In this document: positions 8,065-13,284 of the stretch, piece after piece
Position numbering within the stretch: position 1 is the first letter of the stretch
Layout of the letters: the number at the start of each line of letters is the position of its first letter
Source of the DNA: Spirochaetaceae bacterium
GTDB lineage: Bacteria; Spirochaetota; Spirochaetia; B11-G9
Assembly: GCA_030643345.1 (NCBI GenBank)
Contig: DAOWMA010000016.1
Coordinates: forward strand, 1 to 13,284
Length of the DNA stretch: 13,284 bases
Reading direction: 5' to 3'
Made by a program: the position numbers and the translations under genes
The notes under the pieces: model-generated
Told to the model about the DNA's origin: nothing
The model's database searches: none
The model's input: only the letters and a program-made list of their open reading frames with translations

Positions 8065-9595
8065 AAATAAACTGGGGAGAATAATTCCTGAAAAAATAAG
8101 TCATATAGGGGACCTGTTACCTTTTGATGGTGCATATGCTCATACACCACTGGTAAAAAAAGAGAAAGGGAACAGAAGACTCCCTAAACTCAACAAACTT
8201 GTTGATTCAATAGAAAAAGTTATTGTTGAAACAAACCTTAAAAACGGTATGACAATTTCGTTTCATCATCATTTTAGAAATGGCGATAAGGTTCTCCCAA
8301 TGGTAATGAATGTTATAGCTGAAATGGGTATAAGGGACCTGACAATTGCCGCCAGTTCTCTTACAGAAGCACATCAATGCCTTGTGGACCACATAAAAAC
8401 AGGAGTTGTGAAACGTCTGATAACTTCAGGGATTCGGGGAGAGCTTGCAGAGGAGATATCCAACGGACTTACAGATATTCCTGTGGTAATTCATTCACAT
8501 GGAGGCAGGGCCCGTTGTATTGAAACAGGGCAGATTAAAATTGATGTTGCATTCCTGGGTGTTCCTTCTTCTGACGTTTATGGGAATGCTAACGGATATA
8601 CCGGGAAATCTGCCTGCGGGTCTCTTGGTTATGCAATGGTGGATGCAGCTTTTGCCGAAAAAGTTGTCCTTATTACAGATAATATTGTTGAATACCCAAA
8701 TATCCCTTTCAGTATTCATCAGGACCAGGTTGACTTTATAGTTATTGTTGATTCAATAGGAGACCCGGAGGGGATTACAACAGGTGCAACACGAATTACT
8801 AATAACCCAAAAGATCTTCTTCTTGCACAGCTTGTTTCCGAAGTCGTAGTGAATTCAGGATATTTTGAAAATGGATTTTCCATCCAGACAGGATCCGGCG
8901 GAGCTTCAGTTGCAACAATAAGATTTCTAAGAAAATACATGGAGGACAGGAATATTAAAGCAAGCTGGGCCCTTGGAGGGATTTCGGGCCCGATGGTAAA
9001 ACTCCATGAAGACGGGTTCATAGGCAAACTTCTTGATGTTCAGAGTTTTGATTCTGAAGCTATTAGATCAATAGGAGAAAACAGATACCATCTGGAGATT
9101 GATGCATCCTATTATGCAAATCCACTTAACAAGGGATGCGCAGTTAATAAACTCAACATTGTTATCCTGAGTGCCCTTGAGATAGACACTAACTTCAATG
9201 TCAATGTAATAACCGGGTCTGACGGTATTATAAGAGGCGCTTCCGGAGGGCATTCGGACACTGCAATAGGTTCCGGTCTTTCAATAATTGTCGCACCTCT
9301 TATAAGGGGAAGAACAGCTACTGTGACGGACTCTGTGAAAACAATTATTACCCCTGGATCAACTATTGATGTACTGGTTACAGAAAGGGGTATAGCTGTA
9401 AATCCAAGACGTGAGGAAATAAAAGAAAAGTTAAAACAATCCGGACTTCCCGTATATTCCATTGAAGAACTTAAATTGAAAGCCGAAAAAATTGTTGGTA
9501 AGTCGGAACCAATTATATTTAAGGATAGGATTGTAGGACTTGTTGAATACAGGGACGGTACAATTATTGATGTGATAAAACAGGTTAGCAATTAG
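8057..9595 (+). CDS. citF: Citrate lyase alpha subunit (citrate CoA-transferase)
   Basis: CitF exchanges the acetyl group on CitD for citrate, forming the citryl thioester that CitE then cleaves (EC 2.8.3.10). At 512 residues from ATG 8057 it is almost exactly the usual CitF length. Family features in order: TMISFHHHFRNGD-like region read here as GMTISFHHHFRNGD near 60-75, a middle VFIV-type transferase core with GYTGKSACGSLGYAM, and the conserved C-terminal GASGGHSDTAIGSGLSIIV (about residues 393-411) and RGRTATVTDSVKTIITPG. The gene overlaps citE by 8 bases with its own strong AAGGAG site. Here citF is followed by a transporter cluster, not by citX/citG directly as in enteric bacteria. It is intact and confidently identified. 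Confidence 0.96.
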   Translation: MTENKLGRIIPEKISHIGDLLPFDGAYAHTPLVKKEKGNRRLPKLNKLVDSIEKVIVETNLKNGMTISFHHHFRNGDKVLPMVMNVIAEMGIRDLTIAASSLTEAHQCLVDHIKTGVVKRLITSGIRGELAEEISNGLTDIPVVIHSHGGRARCIETGQIKIDVAFLGVPSSDVYGNANGYTGKSACGSLGYAMVDAAFAEKVVLITDNIVEYPNIPFSIHQDQVDFIVIVDSIGDPEGITTGATRITNNPKDLLLAQLVSEVVVNSGYFENGFSIQTGSGGASVATIRFLRKYMEDRNIKASWALGGISGPMVKLHEDGFIGKLLDVQSFDSEAIRSIGENRYHLEIDASYYANPLNKGCAVNKLNIVILSALEIDTNFNVNVITGSDGIIRGASGGHSDTAIGSGLSIIVAPLIRGRTATVTDSVKTIITPGSTIDVLVTERGIAVNPRREEIKEKLKQSGLPVYSIEELKLKAEKIVGKSEPIIFKDRIVGLVEYRDGTIIDVIKQVSN

Positions 9596-9611
9596 CACAT
9601 TTAGTTGTGTT

Positions 9612-9625
9612 ATAAATATATTTAT
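9612..9625. promoter_or_regulatory. AT-only palindrome between citF and tctC
   Basis: ATAAATATATTTAT is a perfect 14-base palindrome in the 44-base citF-tctC gap, just upstream of the tctC ribosome site. It includes a TATAAA-like box (9611-9616) with no convincing -35. It could be part of an internal promoter or an RNA processing element, but AT-rich DNA gives such palindromes easily. Confidence 0.25.
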
Positions 9626-9639
9626 TCAAGGAGCAAAAG

Positions 9640-10641
9640 ATGGAAAAGAGAAGAATCGTAACTCTCATTGCAGCTGTTTTTATATTAACAGCAACTGTAG
9701 TTTTTGCGGCAGGGTCCGGCGAAAACGAAGAAGCACAGTACCCTAAGGGGAACCTCGACTTTGTGGCACCCGGCGGAGCAGGAGGAGGATGGGACCTGAC
9801 TATCAGAACAACAGCAAAAGTACTGAAAGATACAGGACTTGTAAAAGTATCAATGCCTGTAAGAAATAATCCTGGAGCAGGTGGGTCTGTTCACCTTACA
9901 AGTCTTCAGGAAGTAAAGGGAACTGCCAGGACTATCACTGTTTATTCACCACCCCTTATACTCACAAATCTAAACGGGACTACAGAATACAGTTACAATG
10001 ATGTAACACCCCTTGCAAGACTTATTGCAGATTATGCAGTATATGTTGTAGCTGCTGATTCACCATATAAAACTATGAATGATGTCATGACTGCCCTTAA
10101 AAAGGATATCAAGAGTGTTAAAATAGGAGGTAACTCCTCTGTAGGATCGATGGACCATATTCAGTTCCTTATTATGGCAAAAGCAGTAGGAATAAAAAAT
10201 CTTAAAGAAATTGATTATGTAAGCTTCGATGAGTCCGGTTCGGCCCAGGTGCTCGGCGGTCATATCGATCTTTTTTCAACAGGTCTTTCTGAGGTATTGG
10301 GCCTTATTGAAAGTAGAGACCTAAGAGCTCTGGCTCAATCATCTGATCACAGAGTAGGTGAAGGTATTATAGCTGAAATTTCAACTTGTCAGGAACAGGG
10401 AATAGATGCAACATTTGTAAACTGGAGAGGAATTTTTGGTCCTCCTGAAATGCCGGAATATGCAGTTTCATACTGGAGAGACATTTTTGCAAAAATGGTT
10501 AAAACAGATGAATGGAAGGCAGCAAGAAAAACAAATGGCTGGGATGATGCATACCTTGATGGGCCTGATTTCAAGACTTTCCTGGGAGAGGTAAATGAAG
10601 AATATAAAGGTGTTCTTTCTGATATAGGAATGTTAAACTAG
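9640..10641 (+). CDS. tctC: Tripartite tricarboxylate transporter substrate-binding protein
   Basis: Extracytoplasmic Bug/TctC-family receptor of 333 residues that would bind citrate and deliver it to TctAB. It has a clear signal peptide: basic MEKRR, a hydrophobic core, and a VFA-A cleavage site near residue 23. No lipobox cysteine is present, so it is a free periplasmic protein. Family landmarks are VAPGGAGGGWDLTIRTTAK (about 42-60, with Asp52) and VRNNPGAGGSVHLTSL (about 74-89), both in the expected ligand-binding loops. The acidic Gly/Ser-rich mature N-terminus (AGSGENEE) is like those of spirochaete binding proteins. A strong AAGGAG site (9628-9633) sits 6 bases before the ATG. A hairpin follows the stop, which may favour this gene's expression over the membrane genes. 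Citrate as ligand is inferred from the operon. Confidence 0.93.
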   Translation: MEKRRIVTLIAAVFILTATVVFAAGSGENEEAQYPKGNLDFVAPGGAGGGWDLTIRTTAKVLKDTGLVKVSMPVRNNPGAGGSVHLTSLQEVKGTARTITVYSPPLILTNLNGTTEYSYNDVTPLARLIADYAVYVVAADSPYKTMNDVMTALKKDIKSVKIGGNSSVGSMDHIQFLIMAKAVGIKNLKEIDYVSFDESGSAQVLGGHIDLFSTGLSEVLGLIESRDLRALAQSSDHRVGEGIIAEISTCQEQGIDATFVNWRGIFGPPEMPEYAVSYWRDIFAKMVKTDEWKAARKTNGWDDAYLDGPDFKTFLGEVNEEYKGVLSDIGMLN

Positions 10642-10647
10642 TTTTCA

Positions 10648-10672
10648 TGCCGGGCCCGGAACAGGCCCGGCA
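10648..10672 (+). terminator. GC-rich intercistronic hairpin between tctC and tctB (attenuator-like)
   Basis: A perfect 9-base-pair stem (TGCCGGGCC and GGCCCGGCA) around a 7-base loop begins seven bases after the tctC stop and is followed by AATTTTTA. It is strikingly GC-rich against AT-rich surroundings. The T run is short and tctB follows 26 bases on, so I read it as a partial terminator or 3'-end RNA stabiliser that allows more TctC than TctAB, a known arrangement in binding-protein transport operons. Confidence 0.7.
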
Positions 10673-10685
10673 AATTTTTATCATT

Positions 10686-10692
10686 AGGGGTG
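10686..10692 (+). promoter_or_regulatory. tctB: Ribosome binding site that fixes a TTG start for tctB
   Basis: AGGGGTG lies 5 bases before TTG 10698. The earlier in-frame ATG at 10647 falls in the 5' edge of the hairpin and lacks a ribosome site, so the TTG is the better start. Confidence 0.65.
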
Positions 10693-10697
10693 AAAAA

Positions 10698-11174
10698 TTG
10701 AGTGTATCACTTATTACAGGATTAATAACTTTTATAACAGGAACAACCTATACACTAATAGCGATGAATCTTCCGGCAGCCCCGCTCGGTCGGGCAAATG
10801 AGCCGAAAATATTCCCTGTTTCACTGGGAATCCTGATGATTATATTAAGTTTTTTACTTATAGCACAGGAAATGAAGAAAAGAGCTTCAAAAGATAATAC
10901 TGAATATGAAAAAGCTGTTTTTAAAATTGACAATCACATAAAAAGTATTATTCTTACTGTTTTAAATGCAGCAATTTATTCTTTTCTTTTTGTTAGAGCA
11001 GGATATGTTATTTCAACATTCATCTTTGTGGGACTTGAACTTCTTCTTTTCAGCGGTATTAAGAAATGGAAATCATCAGCACTGATAGCGATTATTTTTA
11101 GTCTTGCTATTTATATCCTGTTTTATAAGCTTCTTGGAGTGTATCTGCCAATGACTCCATACATATGGATTTAG
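10698..11174 (+). CDS. tctB: Tripartite tricarboxylate transporter small membrane subunit
   Basis: TctB is the small, poorly conserved membrane subunit of the tripartite tricarboxylate transporter; it partners TctA in the inner membrane. From TTG 10698 it has 158 residues, normal for the family, and four hydrophobic segments: an N-terminal helix (SVSLITGLITFITGTTYTLI), a second in VSLGILMIILSFLLIAQEM, and two or more in the C-terminal half (LFVRAGYVISTFIFVGLELLL and ALIAIIFSLAIYILFY). The motif RANEPKIFPVSLGILM is typical of TctB. Sequence alone would give moderate certainty; position between tctC and tctA settles it. It ends 9 bases before the tctA start, with the tctA ribosome site directly at its stop codon. 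Confidence 0.9.
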   Translation: MSVSLITGLITFITGTTYTLIAMNLPAAPLGRANEPKIFPVSLGILMIILSFLLIAQEMKKRASKDNTEYEKAVFKIDNHIKSIILTVLNAAIYSFLFVRAGYVISTFIFVGLELLLFSGIKKWKSSALIAIIFSLAIYILFYKLLGVYLPMTPYIWI

Positions 11175-11183
11175 GAGGTTATT

Positions 11184-12674
11184 TTGGAAAGTTTTGAATT
11201 ACTTTTACATGGATTTACAGTTGCACTTCAGCCAATGAATATAATGTGGGTCACAGTTGGAGGGATATTGGGGACAATTATCGGCATGCTTCCAGGACTT
11301 GGACCCGCAACCGGAGTTGCTGTTCTTCTTCCCCTTACGTTTACAATGGGCCCTGTAGCGGCCCTTATTACGATGGGGGGAGTTTACTACGGAGCTATGT
11401 ATGGAGGCTCAAGAGCTTCTATCCTTATTAATACCCCTGGTGACGGAGCTGCTGTAGCAGCGACATTTGACGGATATCCAATGACATTGAAAGGAAAGGC
11501 TGAATCAGCCCTTGCAATTTCTGCCATTGCCTCATTTATAGGTGGTGTATTTGCTACAATTATAATGGTATTTGTTTCAATGCCTGTTGCCCGATTTGCA
11601 GTAAAATTTGGACCTGCTGAGTATTTCATGCTTTTTGTTTTTGCCCTTGCAGCCACAGCTTCAATGACAAAAGGGAATAGAATCAAGGGATTTATCTCAA
11701 TGACTCTGGGTCTTATGATTGCAACAATAGGTATTGATGCCCAGTCCGGTGTAAAAAGATTTACATTTAATATACTTGAACTGCAGTCCGGGATAGATTT
11801 TCTCGTTGTCATTATTGCAGTTTATGCTCTCGGTGAGGTATTCAAGAGTTTCAAGAACATAGCAGAAGGGAAAAAGACAATTCAGACTGGTTTTGGGAAA
11901 ATATGGATATCCATGGAAGAATGGAAAAGATGTTTCTGGCCTATCTTAAGAAGCTCACCTCTTGGTTTTTTTATAGGGGCCCTTCCCGGAGCAGGGGGAA
12001 CAATGGCTTCTCTTATGGCATATAACAACGAAAAACAGATGTCAAAAACCCCCGAGGAGTTTGGTGAAGGTGCTATCGAAGGTGTTGCCGCACCTGAAGC
12101 AGCCAATAATGCAGCTTCTGTCGGTGCAATGATTCCAATGCTCACACTTGGTATACCAGGGTCCGGAACTACTGCTGTAATGATGGGAGCACTTCTAATG
12201 CTGGGACTGCAGCCGGGTCCCCTCCTTTTTCAACAGCAGCCGACAATAATCTGGGGTCTGATAGCAAGCATGTTTATAGGAAACATTATACTTGCCGTTC
12301 TTAACATTCCATTTGCAGGAATTATTGTAAGAGTACTTGCAGTTCCACCACGAATTCTGTATCCGATAGTTCTGGGACTGGCCTTTGTCGGGACATTTGC
12401 TATCAGCAGCAGTGTTATGGATTTTAACCTTTTGATTATTTTTGGAATTATAGGGTTTGTAATGAGTATAACAAATATACCGGCAACACCTATGATACTT
12501 GCAGTCATAGTTGGAAGTAATATGGAACAATCATTCAGAAGGGCATATAAAATATCAGATGCTGATCTTTCGATATTTATTGCATCCCCTATCTGTATTG
12601 TTCTTATAGCACTTACAATCATTTCAATACTGTTTCCAATAATAAAAAACATTTTTGAAAAGATTAAAAAATAA
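11184..12674 (+). CDS. tctA: Tripartite tricarboxylate transporter large permease subunit
   Basis: TctA is the main membrane channel of the tripartite tricarboxylate transporter, driven by an ion gradient. This 496-residue polytopic protein has the family's duplicated signatures: GMLPGLGPATGVAVLLPLTF in the N-half (34-53), YYGAMYGGSRASILINTPGD soon after, and GALPGAGGTMASLMAYNNEK (265-284) and LGIPGSGTTAVMMGALLMLG (about 323-342) in the C-half. The loop GEGAIEGVAAPEAANNAASVGAMIP is also typical. Length agrees with the family. The start is TTG, with a full AGGAGGT site (11173-11179) 5 bases upstream that overlaps the tctB stop, so the two are coupled. The gene is intact and followed 12 bases later by citX-citG in the same frame. 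Confidence 0.95.
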   Translation: MESFELLLHGFTVALQPMNIMWVTVGGILGTIIGMLPGLGPATGVAVLLPLTFTMGPVAALITMGGVYYGAMYGGSRASILINTPGDGAAVAATFDGYPMTLKGKAESALAISAIASFIGGVFATIIMVFVSMPVARFAVKFGPAEYFMLFVFALAATASMTKGNRIKGFISMTLGLMIATIGIDAQSGVKRFTFNILELQSGIDFLVVIIAVYALGEVFKSFKNIAEGKKTIQTGFGKIWISMEEWKRCFWPILRSSPLGFFIGALPGAGGTMASLMAYNNEKQMSKTPEEFGEGAIEGVAAPEAANNAASVGAMIPMLTLGIPGSGTTAVMMGALLMLGLQPGPLLFQQQPTIIWGLIASMFIGNIILAVLNIPFAGIIVRVLAVPPRILYPIVLGLAFVGTFAISSSVMDFNLLIIFGIIGFVMSITNIPATPMILAVIVGSNMEQSFRRAYKISDADLSIFIASPICIVLIALTIISILFPIIKNIFEKIKK

Positions 12675-12686
12675 TTACTGGCCATT

Positions 12687-13284
12687 ATGCATAAAACAAT
12701 AACTACAGCTGATATTTGCAGAGCAAGAGATATTAGGATTGAAAGGCTGCAAAAACTTTTACATAAAAAACCTGGAAGCCTCATTCTCTTTACACTCAAC
12801 ATACCAGGCCCTGTTAAGGATTCATTTCTATACAGAAAAATATTCAACCAGGGGATAATAGCTATAAAAACAGCTCTTACCAGATCTGGTACAACCTATA
12901 ATATTGAACAGATGCTTGAACTTGTTACAGGACCTGAAGCCTACCTAACTGTTTTAGACACAAATCTTTACAAAATTAAGAAAATTATATCCAATATCGA
13001 AGAGACCCACCCACTGGGTAGAATTTTTGACATGGACCTGTTTGATACTCACCTTAACCAGATCAAATCAGGAAGAAGTATGAGGAAGTGCTTCATCTGC
13101 AGCAGACCCGCTTTTGAATGTTCCAGAAGCAGGCGTCACAGTATAGATGATCTGCTTGATAAAATCAGAATTATGGCAGAAGAATACTTTGATTCTATTT
13201 TCTGGAAGATAGCTTCAACTGCGACCCGAGCCATGATAACAGAAGTACTTGTTACACCCAAACCGGGACTTGTTGATAGATTAA
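12687..13284 (+). CDS. citXG: CitX-CitG fusion for citrate lyase prosthetic group synthesis and attachment, 3' end missing
   Basis: The frame is open from ATG 12687 to the end of the window (199 codons), so the 3' part is cut off. The first ~165 residues match CitX, apo-citrate lyase phosphoribosyl-dephospho-CoA transferase (EC 2.7.7.61): GRIFDMDLFD from Gly111 with Asp115 and Asp117, and RKCFICSRPAFECSRSRRH with Cys135, Cys137, Cys144 and His150. The frame then runs without a stop into TRAMITEVLVTPKPGLVDRL (about 181-199), the N-terminal signature of CitG, triphosphoribosyl-dephospho-CoA synthase (EC 2.4.2.52). A single CitXG polypeptide is known from some other bacteria such as Haemophilus. 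The two steps make the CitD cofactor and transfer it to Ser14. No strong ribosome site precedes the ATG; re-initiation after tctA, 12 bases upstream in the same frame, is likely. CitX is certain; the CitG part is strongly indicated by its opening motif. Confidence 0.93.
   Translation, partial: MHKTITTADICRARDIRIERLQKLLHKKPGSLILFTLNIPGPVKDSFLYRKIFNQGIIAIKTALTRSGTTYNIEQMLELVTGPEAYLTVLDTNLYKIKKIISNIEETHPLGRIFDMDLFDTHLNQIKSGRSMRKCFICSRPAFECSRSRRHSIDDLLDKIRIMAEEYFDSIFWKIASTATRAMITEVLVTPKPGLVDRL

Noticed and set aside
9571..9590. CRP-like half site TGTGA at the end of citF
   Set aside because: The second half (TCACA) is missing at the required spacing and the site is within coding sequence.
9112..9591. 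Open frame of 159 codons on the - strand within citF
   Set aside because: It lies wholly opposite conserved CitF sequence with no ribosome site or recognisable domain.
12230..12847. Long open frame on the - strand across the tctA-citXG junction
   Set aside because: It is antisense to conserved TctA and CitX coding sequence, has no family features, and is explained as a shadow of the + strand genes.

Overview
The window is one continuous block of genes on the + strand, AT-rich, with strong Shine-Dalgarno sites (AAGGAG, AGGAGG) and two TTG starts. There is no RNA gene, insertion sequence or CRISPR array, and no gene-free stretch longer than 90 bases. The organism is probably an anaerobic or facultative bacterium able to ferment citrate. 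A spirochaete or similar lineage fits the mix of a beta-propeller histidine kinase, a Bug-type binding protein with an AAGSGE-like mature N-terminus, and clear ribosome sites. The strong ribosome sites argue against Bacteroidetes, where this kinase type is also common. The lineage call is an inference only.

Layout. (1) 2-1852: 3' part of feoB, the ferrous iron permease, whose first ~100 residues lie outside the window. (2) 1893-5731: a two-component pair. The kinase has a signal peptide, fourteen Reg_prop propeller repeats, a Y_Y_Y domain, one membrane helix and a HisKA_3/HATPase core. The NarL/FixJ response regulator overlaps it by ATGA. (3) 5732-5819: an 88-base control region with a 20-bp imperfect palindrome, a 10-bp tandem repeat and a TATAAT box. 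(4) 5820-9595: citC-citD-citE-citF, all overlapping by 1-8 bases. (5) 9640-12674: tctC-tctB-tctA, a tripartite tricarboxylate transporter, with a strong hairpin between tctC and tctB. (6) 12687-13284: the 5' part of a fused citX-citG gene, cut by the window end.

How it works together. TctC would capture citrate outside the membrane and TctAB would import it. Citrate lyase (CitD carrier, CitE lyase, CitF transferase) cleaves it to acetate and oxaloacetate. CitG makes the triphosphoribosyl-dephospho-CoA precursor, CitX attaches it to Ser14 of CitD, and CitC acetylates the prosthetic group to activate the enzyme. The propeller kinase and its regulator lie immediately upstream and are the obvious candidate controllers, in the place where enteric bacteria have the unrelated CitA/CitB pair. 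No oxaloacetate decarboxylase is seen inside the window.

The most noteworthy point is this combination: a Reg_prop/Y_Y_Y sensor kinase of the type best known for polysaccharide sensing sits next to a complete citrate fermentation and TTT transporter operon, with a palindromic control region between them.
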